From positions 1 through 38,740 of the IMG/VR virus record IMGVR_UViG_3300025652_000191: DNA of 38,740 nucleotides; one strand, 5' to 3'. Every line of letters starts with the position of its first letter. Positions within the stretch are counted from its first letter, which is position 1. This stretch comes from a virus. Positions 1 through 7,011 of this stretch are shown here, in pieces. Under the pieces are notes generated by a model. It searched no databases. It was not told where the DNA came from and saw only the letters and a program-made list of their open reading frames with translations. The translations under genes and the position numbers were made by a program.

Positions 1-1
1 A

Positions 2-121
2 TGCGTCCCACTTGCAAAAGCCACACGAATGACAAGCTCACAAAAGGCGAGTGCTGTCAAACGAAAACGAGCAGCAGGTAATCCGGGTGGTAAACCAACT
101 AACGTAAAAACATTTGCATAA
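2..121 (+). CDS. C-terminal end of a basic protein, cut by the window edge
   Basis: An open frame runs in from the left edge and ends at the TAA at 119-121. The 39 visible residues are rich in Lys, Arg, Ala and Gly (KRKRAAGNPGGKP) and end in KTFA. The stop overlaps the next start as TAATG, the coupling style used throughout this genome. The start lies outside the window, so length and domains are unknown. The basic Gly/Ala-rich tail suggests a small nucleic-acid-contacting or virion protein, but I do not recognise the family. I am fairly sure it is a real gene end because the frame is open to the edge and coupled to its neighbour. Confidence 0.55.
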   Translation, partial: CVPLAKATRMTSSQKASAVKRKRAAGNPGGKPTNVKTFA

Positions 122-402
122 TGAGAAGACAAGATAAAATGCCCGCAAGAAATAAAAAAAATTTCAGATCTACAAAGTCTGGAGCAGGTATGACACGAGC
201 CGGTGTCGCTGCCTACAGAAGAGCAAATCCCGGTTCTAAATTAAAAACAGCGGTGACTGGAAAAGTCAAACCAGGATCTAAAGCTGCAAATCGACGTAAG
301 TCGTACTGTGCAAGAAGCGCAGGCCAAATGAAGAAATTTCCAAAGGCTGCAAAAGATCCTAATTCAAGACTTAGACAGGCTCGCAGAAGATGGAAATGTT
401 AA
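121..402 (+). CDS. Small basic phage protein, DUF6321-like
   Basis: A 93-residue, strongly basic protein. The pattern G-M-T-x-A-G-x-A-A-Y-R-R near residues 23-34, the Lys-rich middle and S-Y-C-A-R-S-A-G-Q-M-K near 61-71 resemble what I recall of DUF6321, a small family seen in marine phages. Its function is not known. The high Lys/Arg content suggests contact with DNA or RNA, which is inference. The start at 121 overlaps the preceding stop; an internal ATG at 139 is an alternative. It lies just before the GroES-like and scaffold genes, so it is transcribed with the head module. Confidence 0.6.
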   Translation: MRRQDKMPARNKKNFRSTKSGAGMTRAGVAAYRRANPGSKLKTAVTGKVKPGSKAANRRKSYCARSAGQMKKFPKAAKDPNSRLRQARRRWKC

Positions 403-630
403 ATGCAATTAGAAACAGTCGTAAACAAACTACTTAGATTTTTAAAAAGTAGAATAGATAATTTATCCATGTCAGTTACATCCGGTGGGGTTGACAGTAT
501 GGAAAATTATAAGTATATAATAGGACAAATAAACGCCTACGAGGCAACACTACAGGAAATCTCTAACCTGCTAGAAGAAAAGGAGCGAAATGGAAAAGGA
601 ACAGTCATCGATATTAACACCAAACAATGA
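403..630 (+). CDS. Conserved small phage protein, head module
   Basis: A 75-residue protein that begins directly after the previous stop. It is mostly helical and charged, with a hydrophobic N-terminal helix (VVNKLLRFLKSR) and a Tyr-rich middle (MENYKYIIGQINAYE). Short proteins of this shape occur between portal and scaffold genes in marine podoviruses and cyanophages; no function is established. Its last 41 nt are shared with the GroES-like gene in another frame, so the two are probably translationally coupled. No clear Shine-Dalgarno sequence precedes the ATG. Confidence 0.6.
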   Translation: MQLETVVNKLLRFLKSRIDNLSMSVTSGGVDSMENYKYIIGQINAYEATLQEISNLLEEKERNGKGTVIDINTKQ

Positions 631-1003
631 TCTTATTGGTGTAAAAAAATCAGAGAAAAAAGAAAAAGAACCAAAATTACCAAAGCCAACAGGCTGGAGA
701 CTTTTAGTTTTACCTTTCAAGATGAAAGAAAAAACTAAAGGTGGATTAGTATTAGCTGAAACTACACTAGAGAAACAACAAGTTGCTTCTCAAGTTGGTT
801 TAGTTATGGCCATGGGATCTCAATGTTATAAGGATAAAGAGAGGTATCCGGAAGGTCCGTGGTGCAAGGAGAAAGATTGGATTATGTTTGCACGATATGC
901 AGGTAGTCGAATCAAAATAGATGGTGGGGAAATGCGTCTGCTAAACGACGATGAAGTTTTAGCAACAATTGATAGTCCAGAGGACATCTTGCATGAGTTC
1001 TAA
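590..1003 (+). CDS. GroES-like co-chaperonin (Cpn10 fold)
   Basis: A 137-residue protein. After a Lys/Glu-rich extension (residues 1-32) comes a Cpn10-like core: PTGWRLLVLPF, then the mobile loop KTKGGLVLAETT around 49-59, then ARYAGSRIKIDG and DDEVLATI. GGLVL at 51-55 matches the hydrophobic GGIVL mobile-loop tripeptide region by which GroES binds GroEL. A Cys-containing insert (CYKDKERYPEGPWC) replaces the usual short turn. Phage co-chaperonins such as T4 gp31 adapt the host GroEL for capsid folding. The position directly before scaffold and capsid genes supports the same role. AAGGAG lies 7 nt upstream of the ATG, and the first 41 nt overlap the previous gene. Confidence 0.82.
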   Translation: MEKEQSSILTPNNDLIGVKKSEKKEKEPKLPKPTGWRLLVLPFKMKEKTKGGLVLAETTLEKQQVASQVGLVMAMGSQCYKDKERYPEGPWCKEKDWIMFARYAGSRIKIDGGEMRLLNDDEVLATIDSPEDILHEF

Positions 1004-1021
1004 ACATAGGAAGGAGTAACT

Positions 1022-1975
1022 ATGCCAGAAGAAGATAAAAAAATGGTACCCATTGATACATCAGGACCTGATGCTACAATAGATATCGAAGAAGCAAAAG
1101 ACGAAGCTGTAATTGAACAGCCGGAAGAAAACAAAGAACAAGGAACAGATAAATCATTTGAAAACGAACGAGAAACAAAGTTAGAAGAAAAAAAAGATGA
1201 TGGTGAGTTAGAAGACTATAGTAAAGGTGTACAAGCTCGTATTGCGAAATTAACTCGTAAGATGAGAGAAGCAGAGAGAAGAGAACAAGCTGCTGTTGAG
1301 TATGCACAAGCTGTAGAACAAAAAAGACAAGTATTAGAAAAACGTTTTGAGAAGACGGATTCTGATTACATTAAAAAATTTGAGACAACTATATCGTCAG
1401 GTTTAGAGTCTGCACAAAAAGAATTAGCTGCAGCAATTGAATCTGGTAATGCAGAAGCTCAAGTTGCAGCCAATAAAAGAATTGCACAACTCGCATTTGA
1501 GAATGCAAAATTAGAAGCTGCAAAAGAGGGTAGACAAACAAAACAGGAAGAGAAGCCTGTACAACTCTCTCAAGCAAATAATGTAAACATTCCTCAAAGA
1601 GATGATCCGATTAATCCGGATCCAAGAGCTGAAGCATGGGCCTCAAAAAACTCATGGTTTGGATCTGATAGAGCAATGACTTACACTGCATTTGAGATAC
1701 ATAAGGATCTTACTGAAAAAGAAGGGTATGATCCTAGTTCTGACGAGTATTATGCTGAAGTTGACAAACGTATTAGAGTTGACTTTCCGCATAAATTTGG
1801 TAATACTAAAACAAATACGACAGCTCCCGTTCAGACGGTCGCTTCAGCACAAAGAAGCGTAAAGCCTGGTCGCAAAACTGTGAGACTCACATCATCACAG
1901 GTAGCAATAGCTAAAAAATTAGGTGTGCCACTCGAAGAATACGCAAAACAATTAAAAAACACGGAAGGAGCGTAA
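1022..1975 (+). CDS. Probable capsid scaffolding protein
   Basis: A 317-residue acidic, coiled-coil-rich protein. Residues 1-65 are Glu/Asp/Lys-rich and probably disordered. About 65-170 form long charged helices (ARIAKLTRKMREAERREQAA). A Pro-rich break (INPDPRAEAW) follows, then a compact C-terminal part and a basic tail (RSVKPGRKTVRLT). An acidic, helical protein directly before the decoration and capsid genes is the usual position and composition of tailed-phage scaffolds. The call rests on composition and synteny, not on a motif. A good ribosome site (GGAAGGAG) precedes the ATG. Confidence 0.7.
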   Translation: MPEEDKKMVPIDTSGPDATIDIEEAKDEAVIEQPEENKEQGTDKSFENERETKLEEKKDDGELEDYSKGVQARIAKLTRKMREAERREQAAVEYAQAVEQKRQVLEKRFEKTDSDYIKKFETTISSGLESAQKELAAAIESGNAEAQVAANKRIAQLAFENAKLEAAKEGRQTKQEEKPVQLSQANNVNIPQRDDPINPDPRAEAWASKNSWFGSDRAMTYTAFEIHKDLTEKEGYDPSSDEYYAEVDKRIRVDFPHKFGNTKTNTTAPVQTVASAQRSVKPGRKTVRLTSSQVAIAKKLGVPLEEYAKQLKNTEGA

Positions 1976-1976
1976 C

Positions 1977-2438
1977 ATGACAAAAGACGAAAAAAATACT
2001 TCTCGTGCGAGCCAAACACGGTCAAAATCTGAGAGACCTAAAGTGTGGGTTCCACCATCTTCTCTAGATGCACCCCCTGCGCCTGATGGATTCAGGTATA
2101 GATGGATTAGAGCTGAAGTCGTAGGATTTCAAGATACGAAAAACATAACTGGAAAATTAAGAGAAGGTTATGAATTAGTTCGTGCCGAAGAAGTCGAAAA
2201 CGCAAGCGATTATCCAGTCCTCGATGAGGGCAAATACAAGGGAGTGATTGGGGTAGGCGGCCTTCTCCTTGCGAAGGTACCCGAAGAGATAGTTAAGCAA
2301 CGAAACGACTACATGTTGAATAGACATCAAGAACGTAGCGATGCTGTAAACAACGATCTTATGAGGGAGCAGGATAAGAGGATGCCGATCAATGTTGAAA
2401 GGCAGTCTCGTGTAACCTTCGGTGGTACGAAAAAGTAA
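1977..2438 (+). CDS. Conserved phage structural-region protein of unknown function
   Basis: A 153-residue protein starting 1 nt after the scaffold stop. The N-terminus is basic and Pro-rich; the centre has a compact GFRYRWIRAEVVGFQDTKN segment and a Gly-rich hydrophobic strand (GVIGVGGLLLAKVP). The C-terminus is helical and charged. Proteins of this pattern lie between scaffold and capsid genes in many marine phages. No function is known to me. A head-assembly or minor head role is a guess from position. GGAAGGAG at the end of the previous gene serves as ribosome site. Confidence 0.65.
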   Translation: MTKDEKNTSRASQTRSKSERPKVWVPPSSLDAPPAPDGFRYRWIRAEVVGFQDTKNITGKLREGYELVRAEEVENASDYPVLDEGKYKGVIGVGGLLLAKVPEEIVKQRNDYMLNRHQERSDAVNNDLMREQDKRMPINVERQSRVTFGGTKK

Positions 2439-2467
2439 TTTTTCAATCACTGAATTTATATAAACCG

Positions 2468-2493
2468 TACTGGAGGCCCTTCGGGGCAGGTAC
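2468..2493 (+). other. Hairpin with UUCG tetraloop before the decoration gene
   Basis: GCCC at 2476-2479 and GGGC at 2484-2487 enclose TTCG, the very stable cUUCGg tetraloop. TAC (2468-2470) and GTA (2490-2492) can add an outer helix across an internal loop. No T-run follows, so I read it as an mRNA-stabilising or processing hairpin in the leader of the abundant head proteins rather than a terminator. The next ribosome site, AAGGAG, lies just downstream and stays unpaired. Confidence 0.5.
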
Positions 2494-2509
2494 ATAAGGA
2501 GAAACAACT

Positions 2510-3076
2510 ATGGCAAATAGAAACACACAAGGTTTTGGTTTAGTTGCTGCAGGAACGCTTGGATCAACTCCAGCGACTTCTGGGCAAGGTAAATACAAAA
2601 TCGATGCTGGTTATGGAACTACTATATACAATGGTGGTGCCGTTGCTTCTGCTGCTGGTTACATTGTCGAAGGTCAGGGAACTGACACTCCGATTCTTGG
2701 CGTATTGAATGGAATATTCTACAACGCGGCTACAACTTTAAAGCCGACGTTTGCGAATGCTTACATTGCAACAATCACGCCAGCTAACAGTGAAGACACG
2801 GATGCTTTTGTATTCGATAACCCTCAACAACAATACGTAGTAGCAACTGATGCTGCTGTAGCACAATCTGGTTTCCTAGAAACTTATGACATGAATACTA
2901 CTGCTGGTAGCGATACCACTGGTAAGTCTTCAGCGACATTAGATATAGGTGACACAAGTGCAGATGCAGCTTCATGGAGACTTTTAAGATCTGCTGAAGA
3001 TCCTGAAAATGAAGATATTACTGCAGCTTTCGCTTCAGTAGTAGTAGTTGCTAATCTAATTGAGCTACAATCGTAA
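2510..3076 (+). CDS. Probable head decoration / virion structural protein
   Basis: A 188-residue protein, low in Lys and rich in Ala, Thr, Gly and Asp, with alternating beta-type segments (KYKIDAGYGTTIYNGGAV; AYIATITPANSED) and no Cys. Small acidic beta-rich proteins directly upstream of the capsid gene are commonly decoration proteins in marine phages; I infer this from position and composition. A strong ribosome site (AAGGAG, 7 nt before the ATG) and the stabilising hairpin upstream fit high expression. It is followed within 22 nt by the capsid gene. Confidence 0.65.
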   Translation: MANRNTQGFGLVAAGTLGSTPATSGQGKYKIDAGYGTTIYNGGAVASAAGYIVEGQGTDTPILGVLNGIFYNAATTLKPTFANAYIATITPANSEDTDAFVFDNPQQQYVVATDAAVAQSGFLETYDMNTTAGSDTTGKSSATLDIGDTSADAASWRLLRSAEDPENEDITAAFASVVVVANLIELQS

Positions 3077-3097
3077 AGCTAGAATAGGAGAACAAAA

Positions 3098-4006
3098 ATG
3101 GCAATATCACGATCACAACTAGTTAAAGAACTAGAGCCAGGTTTGAACGCACTGTTCGGCTTGGAATATAAAAGGTATGAAAATCAGCATGCTGAAATTT
3201 ATACTGCTGAAAACAGTGACAGAGCTTTTGAAGAAGAAGTAATGTTATCTGGTTTCGGAAACGCACAAGTAAAAGGTGAAGGTTCAGGTGTATCATTCGA
3301 TGAAGCACAAGAAACTTTCACAGCTCGTTACACTCACGAGACAGTAGCTTTAGCGTTCGCAATCACTGAAGAAGCGATTGAGGACAATTTGTATGACAGA
3401 CTTGCGTCTAGATATACAAAAGCTTTAGCAAGATCTATGTCGAATGCGAAACAAGTAAAAGCTGTTGAACCATTAATTAATGGTTTCGGTGGTGGTTTCA
3501 CTTCTGGTGACGGTGCTAATTTATTTAGTACATCACACTCGACTGTATCAGGGTCTTTCCAAAATACTCTGACTACACAAGCAGATCTTAACGAAACTTC
3601 GTTAGAGCAATCTTTGATCGACATCGGTCAAATGACTGACGAAAGAGGTCTAAGAGTTGCAGCAAGAGGATTGAAAATGATCATTCCTTCTGAGCTTCAG
3701 TTTACAGCTGAGAGATTAATGAAATCTCAAGGTAGAACTGGAACAGCTGATAACGATATTAATGCAATCGTATCTATGGGTATGGTTCCTCAAGGTTATA
3801 GAGTGAACAACTACCTAACTGATACAGATGCGTTCTTTATCCTTACAGACGTACCAAATGGTATGAAAATGTTCACAAGAGCTCCATTGACAACTGCAAT
3901 GGAAGGCGACTTCGATACTGGAAACGTTAGATACAAAGCTAGAGAAAGATACAGCTTCGGCGTATCAGACCCTAGAGGTATCTTCGGAGTATCAGGAGCA
4001 GCGTAA
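3098..4006 (+). CDS. Major capsid protein
   Basis: A 302-residue protein with features of HK97-fold capsid proteins of the Mu gpT-like type. There is a helical N-terminus, an E-loop-like stretch (GSGVSFDEAQETFTARYTHE), the segment FAITEEAIEDNLYDR (about residues 88-102), a helical spine (YTKALARSMSNAKQVKA), and a beta-rich C-terminus with ARERYSFGVSDPRGIFGVSG. Length and position after the scaffold and decoration genes fit. The mapping to the gpT family is from memory. A GC-rich hairpin follows the stop, as is common after capsid genes. The ribosome site is AATAGGAG. Confidence 0.88.
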   Translation: MAISRSQLVKELEPGLNALFGLEYKRYENQHAEIYTAENSDRAFEEEVMLSGFGNAQVKGEGSGVSFDEAQETFTARYTHETVALAFAITEEAIEDNLYDRLASRYTKALARSMSNAKQVKAVEPLINGFGGGFTSGDGANLFSTSHSTVSGSFQNTLTTQADLNETSLEQSLIDIGQMTDERGLRVAARGLKMIIPSELQFTAERLMKSQGRTGTADNDINAIVSMGMVPQGYRVNNYLTDTDAFFILTDVPNGMKMFTRAPLTTAMEGDFDTGNVRYKARERYSFGVSDPRGIFGVSGAA

Positions 4007-4016
4007 TAAGTAATTT

Positions 4017-4044
4017 ATGAGGCGGACATAGTTCCGCCTCATTT
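4017..4044 (+). terminator. Terminator-like hairpin after the capsid gene
   Basis: ATGAGGCGGA (4017-4026) pairs perfectly with TCCGCCTCAT (4033-4042) around a 6-nt loop, followed by only a short run of T. The 10-bp GC-rich stem just after the capsid stop suggests a partial rho-independent terminator or a 3' end stabiliser. The short T-run argues for leaky termination, with some read-through into the next genes. Confidence 0.65.
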
Positions 4045-4065
4045 ACAAGACAAAAGGTGAGACTT

Positions 4066-4314
4066 ATGAAAAAATTCTTAGTTACAATAAATGCGTACGG
4101 CCACTACTCAAAATTTGAAGTAGAGTCAGCAGATGATCCGAATTCACTGGAACAATCAATCCTTGACAAACTTGGAGAAAATAGTATAGTTTGGGAAAAA
4201 ACGGGAATGTTTGGTCCGTTGAATAGAATAACCTATGAGGAGGTTGTTAATGATACAAGACCTATACAAAGCAAAAAGGTCCTTGGAGTTGAAGTGGGAA
4301 CAGGAGCATATTGA
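4066..4314 (+). CDS. Small conserved protein of unknown function
   Basis: An 82-residue protein, MKKFLVTINAYGHY at the start. I chose the ATG at 4066 over an in-frame GTG at 4057 because AGGTGA lies about 7 nt upstream of the ATG. The N-terminus looks like a short beta strand followed by a helix with Ser/Asp/Leu; the C-terminus ends in VEVGTGAY. I do not recognise it. Its last 65 nt overlap the next gene in another frame. Position after the capsid terminator suggests a minor head or neck role, or an accessory one. Confidence 0.6.
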   Translation: MKKFLVTINAYGHYSKFEVESADDPNSLEQSILDKLGENSIVWEKTGMFGPLNRITYEEVVNDTRPIQSKKVLGVEVGTGAY

Positions 4315-4459
4315 CAATGGTAGATATACTCTTGAAATGGTCCGGATTGATGACAAAGTTAGAGAAGTTATCACAAAGATCAAGCTGGAAGAAGCAGCTA
4401 TTGCTCACAGACAAAATACTGTCGAAGGTGCAGCTCCACAAGTTTCTGTAGCTACTTAA
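4250..4459 (+). CDS. Small helical protein of unknown function
   Basis: A 69-residue protein, charged and probably all helix (KAKRSLELKWEQEHIDNG; KVREVITKIKLEEAAIAHR). GAGGAGG sits 7 nt before the ATG at 4250, one of the best ribosome sites here, so this start is preferred to the in-frame ATG at 4235. It overlaps the preceding gene by 65 nt. Short coiled-coil-like proteins behind the capsid gene may act in head completion, but this is position only. It ends the first transcription block: the next 161 nt are noncoding. Confidence 0.65.
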   Translation: MIQDLYKAKRSLELKWEQEHIDNGRYTLEMVRIDDKVREVITKIKLEEAAIAHRQNTVEGAAPQVSVAT

Positions 4460-4507
4460 TCAAAAGCTACATCGTTGGAATAAATCCACTCCACATTACA
4501 GGCTCTC

Positions 4508-4536
4508 TTGCACTCTACTTAAATCTAGTATATAAA
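4508..4536 (+). promoter_or_regulatory. Predicted sigma70-type promoter
   Basis: TTGCAC (4508-4513) and TATAAA (4531-4536) are separated by 17 nt, close to TTGACA-17-TATAAT. It lies in the largest noncoding gap of the window, before the structural gene at 4621. Transcription would begin near 4543 and give a leader of about 78 nt containing the inverted repeat at 4556-4600. AT-rich DNA gives chance matches, so confidence is moderate. Confidence 0.5.
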
Positions 4537-4555
4537 AAGCACACTATACATTAAA

Positions 4556-4600
4556 TTGAACATCGACGCGTATAGTCGACGGCCTAGAGACGATGTTCAA
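4556..4600 (+). promoter_or_regulatory. Long inverted repeat in the leader of the gene at 4621
   Basis: TTGAACATCG (4556-4565) and CGATGTTCAA (4591-4600) form a perfect 10-bp stem around 25 nt. An alternative inner stem, CGAC (4564-4567) with GTCG (4575-4578), competes for the last two bases of the outer left arm. There is no T-run. The ribosome site AGGAGG follows 7 nt later. It could stabilise the mRNA 5' end, be an RNase III site, or be an operator; nothing in the sequence decides. Confidence 0.55.
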
Positions 4601-4620
4601 ATAACTAGGAGGATAATACT

Positions 4621-5139
4621 ATGGCAAACACTACGTTTTCAGGACCGGTCATTTCTAAAAATGGCTTTACAAGTACAGGTCCTGGTATGACTGTTAGCTT
4701 AACAGCTGACACAACATTAACAGTTGCTGCACATGCGGGTAGAATTTTACTTTGCAATGATGCTGACGGTAAATTTACTTTACCTTCAATCAATGTAAAT
4801 GCAAATGGCGCATCAGCAGGTGATAATGACTTTAACAATCTAAACAACATCGGTGCAACTTTTACATTTTTTGTTGAAACAGCTGCAACTGATATGGACA
4901 TCTTAACTGATGGTACTGATAAATTTAAAGGTGCTATCATGATTGGTGTTGATGACGGTTCGAAAAAAGCTTTCGTTCCAGGCGCAACTAATGATGTTAT
5001 AACTATGAATGGTTCTACAAAAGGTGGAATCGTTGGTAGCGTTATATCTTTCACAGCGATTGATACTGCTACATACATGGTTCACAATTCTTTATTGATT
5101 GGATCAGGTACAATAGTAACACCATACGCAGACGCGTAA
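4621..5139 (+). CDS. Virion structural protein, beta-rich
   Basis: A 172-residue protein with almost no Arg and many Thr, Ala, Gly and Asp. The N-terminus MANTTFSGPVISKNGF is typical, from memory, of a widespread marine-phage structural family. The body is a chain of beta segments (MTVSLTADTTLTVAAHAG; TFTFFVETAATDMDIL). I infer a surface-exposed or capsid-associated protein. It has its own promoter, a structured leader and a terminator at each side of the transcript, suggesting high and separately set expression. The ribosome site is AGGAGG. Confidence 0.65.
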   Translation: MANTTFSGPVISKNGFTSTGPGMTVSLTADTTLTVAAHAGRILLCNDADGKFTLPSINVNANGASAGDNDFNNLNNIGATFTFFVETAATDMDILTDGTDKFKGAIMIGVDDGSKKAFVPGATNDVITMNGSTKGGIVGSVISFTAIDTATYMVHNSLLIGSGTIVTPYADA

Positions 5140-5145
5140 TAAATA

Positions 5146-5180
5146 ATTAATGTGGGGCTTCGGCCCCACATATTAATTTT
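5146..5180 (+). terminator. Rho-independent terminator
   Basis: TGTGGGGC (5151-5158) and GCCCCACA (5163-5170) pair perfectly around TTCG, the cUUCGg tetraloop, extended by A-T pairs, and end in ATTAATTTT. This is the strongest terminator in the window. It closes the short transcript of the gene at 4621, and the next gene's ribosome site (AAGGAG) begins immediately after the T-run. Confidence 0.8.
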
Positions 5181-5194
5181 AAGGAGAAACAAAT

Positions 5195-5497
5195 ATGGCA
5201 ACATCAGATCAACAGTTTTCATGCAGAACTTCTGACGGTAGATTTGGTAAAGCAACAGACGCTTCAGGTTCATTTATTGGACCAGCTAGAATAACTTATA
5301 TTCAAGTTGAAGGCGTAGCTAACAGTAACATCAAACTTTATGATGGAACTGATAATTCTGGAGCTTTAGTATTCGAAGGTAATTGTGGAACTGAAGGGTT
5401 AGACATTTATGTACCAGGAAGTGGTATTAGATGTAGAACTGGAATATATTTAGATTTAACCAATACAACATCAGTTACTATTGGATATACTGGCTAG
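5195..5497 (+). CDS. Small virion protein, beta-rich
   Basis: A 100-residue protein consisting mainly of beta segments: ITYIQVEGVANSNIKLYDG, then ALVFEGNCGTEG, then GIRCRTGIYLDLTNTTSVTIGYTG. This pattern looks like a small jelly-roll or Ig-like structural protein, which I recall from marine phage neck regions. Two Cys pairs are possible. It stands between the terminator at 5146-5180 and the neck adaptor gene, which starts 8 nt after its stop. The function is inferred only from position. Confidence 0.6.
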   Translation: MATSDQQFSCRTSDGRFGKATDASGSFIGPARITYIQVEGVANSNIKLYDGTDNSGALVFEGNCGTEGLDIYVPGSGIRCRTGIYLDLTNTTSVTIGYTG

Positions 5498-5505
5498 GAG
5501 GTTAA

Positions 5506-6255
5506 ATGGCTAATACTACCTCGGGCACTACAACGTTCGATAAAACTTTTGCTATTGATGAAATAGTAGAAGACGCATTTGAACGTATTGGATTACAGAA
5601 CGTTGCAGGCTATCAACTTAAATCTGCAAGACGATCTCTTAATATCTTATTTCAAGAATGGGGTAATAGAGGTATTCATTATTGGGAAATAGATGAACTT
5701 GATCTTGATTTAGTTGAAGGACAAGCTGAATATAAATTTTTTAGATCAAGTGATGATGGCACAAGTGCTACATCAAATCCAAATGGTATTTATGGAATGT
5801 CCGATGTCCTTGAAGCACAATTAAGATCTAATAGAACTCAAACAACTCAATCAGATAGTCCGATGACAAAAGTAGATAGATCTTCTTATGCAGGTTTTTC
5901 TAATAAGTTATCTAAAGGAACTCCTAATCAATATTGGGTACAAAGATTTATTGACCATGTTAGTATTAGTATTTATCCAACACCTGATTCTACAAATGCA
6001 TCTAAAGATATGCATTTCTATTATATAAAAAGAATTCAAGATGCAGGAGATTATACAAATGCATCTGATGTACCATTTAGATTTGTACCTTGTATGGTTG
6101 CAGGTTTAGCTTTTTATCTGGCACAAAAATTTCAACCACAATTAGTTCAACAAATGAAATTATATTATGAAGATGAATTACAAAGAGCTCTTGCAGAAGA
6201 TGGTTCGGCTTCTAGTACATATATTACACCAAAAGCTTATTACCCAGGAACATAA
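5506..6255 (+). CDS. Head-to-tail adaptor (P22 gp4-like / tail tubular type)
   Basis: A 249-residue protein. After a Thr/Ser-rich start, DEIVEDAFERIGLQNVAGYQ and LKSARRSLNILFQEWGNRG (about residues 17-55) form the helical pair seen in P22 gp4-like adaptors. ELDLDLVEGQAEYKF is the strand that follows. A beta section ends in ISIYPTPDS, and the C-terminal helix (LVQQMKLYYEDELQRALAED) matches the family pattern. Such adaptors close the portal and join it to the tail nozzle in short-tailed phages. The stop overlaps the next start (TAATG). Confidence 0.72.
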   Translation: MANTTSGTTTFDKTFAIDEIVEDAFERIGLQNVAGYQLKSARRSLNILFQEWGNRGIHYWEIDELDLDLVEGQAEYKFFRSSDDGTSATSNPNGIYGMSDVLEAQLRSNRTQTTQSDSPMTKVDRSSYAGFSNKLSKGTPNQYWVQRFIDHVSISIYPTPDSTNASKDMHFYYIKRIQDAGDYTNASDVPFRFVPCMVAGLAFYLAQKFQPQLVQQMKLYYEDELQRALAEDGSASSTYITPKAYYPGT

Positions 6256-6899
6256 TGGCAAAATACGCAACAGGAAAACATGCAAAAGCAATTTCTGATC
6301 GATCTGGTATGGAGTTTCCATACAGAGAAATGGTTAGAGAATGGAATGGTGCGTTTGTACATGTTTCTGAATTTGAACCAAAGCAGCCACAGCTAGAACC
6401 AAAACCTCTTTCTGCAGATGGTATTGCTTTAAGAAATGTAAGAAGTGATAGAACAGAACCAGTTACAACTGTTTTAATAGCAGAGAATGGTTTTGAAACT
6501 TATGCTGCGGGTTCTGGAATTATAAATGTCTATTCACCTGGACATGGTTTAACAAATGGAACAACATATTTATTTAGAGGACCACCTACAATATCACCTG
6601 GTACAGGTACACCCTATAATCCAAATGGTGGTGCAGCTGGTAATCCTGTTTTTGCTTATGCAACAATTCCTAACTTTGATGGAATAACAGGTGCACAAAT
6701 AGGACAAGGTTCAGGATATGCTGTTACAACAGGAAAATATATTCCTGATACAGGAGACGGAAATCCAGGAAGAGGTACAACTGACTTTTTAGTTTCAAAT
6801 TTCTTCTTCTTTACAGTTAACTCAGATACTGCTACAACTGGTGGTATAAAAGGAGGAGGCTACGGTTGTTCCGTTGGGCCTATTACTATTGAAGGATGA
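6255..6899 (+). CDS. Neck/tail structural protein
   Basis: A 214-residue protein. The N-terminus (GKHAKAISDRSGMEFPYREMVREWNG) has the SDRSG-x-x-x-P/Y pattern of a small domain that I recall near the neck genes of many marine phages, followed by a hydroxyl-rich, Gly/Pro-rich beta body (GIINVYSPGHGLTNG; FRGPPTISPGTGTP) that resembles a fibre or collar appendage. The C-terminus ends in GGYGCSVGPITIEG. Its start overlaps the adaptor stop, so it belongs to the same unit. The exact role is unknown. Confidence 0.6.
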   Translation: MAKYATGKHAKAISDRSGMEFPYREMVREWNGAFVHVSEFEPKQPQLEPKPLSADGIALRNVRSDRTEPVTTVLIAENGFETYAAGSGIINVYSPGHGLTNGTTYLFRGPPTISPGTGTPYNPNGGAAGNPVFAYATIPNFDGITGAQIGQGSGYAVTTGKYIPDTGDGNPGRGTTDFLVSNFFFFTVNSDTATTGGIKGGGYGCSVGPITIEG

Positions 6900-7009
6900 T
6901 TAAAAAAATTTTAAATTGGATCAAAGGTATATTTAAACCTACAAGACAAAAAGAAGTTGTTGAGTTAACAGCTAAGCAACAAAAAATTTTAAAAAAACAT
7001 AAGGGATAA
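6896..7009 (+). CDS. 37-residue peptide with amphipathic N-terminal helix
   Basis: A short frame overlapping the previous stop as ATGA and ending 2 nt before the next gene. The peptide begins MIKKILNWIKGIFKP and goes on to a charged segment (KEVVELTAKQQKILKKHKG). The first 14 residues form a cationic amphipathic helix with Ile, Leu, Trp and Phe on one face; the remainder is Lys-rich. It fills the space between two coupled genes exactly, which argues that it is translated. Possible roles are a membrane-active peptide or a small assembly factor. No family is recognised. Confidence 0.5.
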   Translation: MIKKILNWIKGIFKPTRQKEVVELTAKQQKILKKHKG

Positions 7010-7011
7010 TA

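Noticed and set aside
4057-4065. GTG start for the small gene at 4066
   Set aside because: The AGGTGA ribosome site fits the ATG nine bases further on and overlaps the GTG itself.
4542-4548. CACTATA resembling the core of a T7 RNA polymerase promoter
   Set aside because: Only seven bases match, the rest of the 23-bp promoter does not, and no phage RNA polymerase gene is in the window.
4605-5078. A 157-codon open frame on the - strand opposite the structural gene at 4621
   Set aside because: It spans the ribosome site and start of a well-supported gene and has no start signals of its own.
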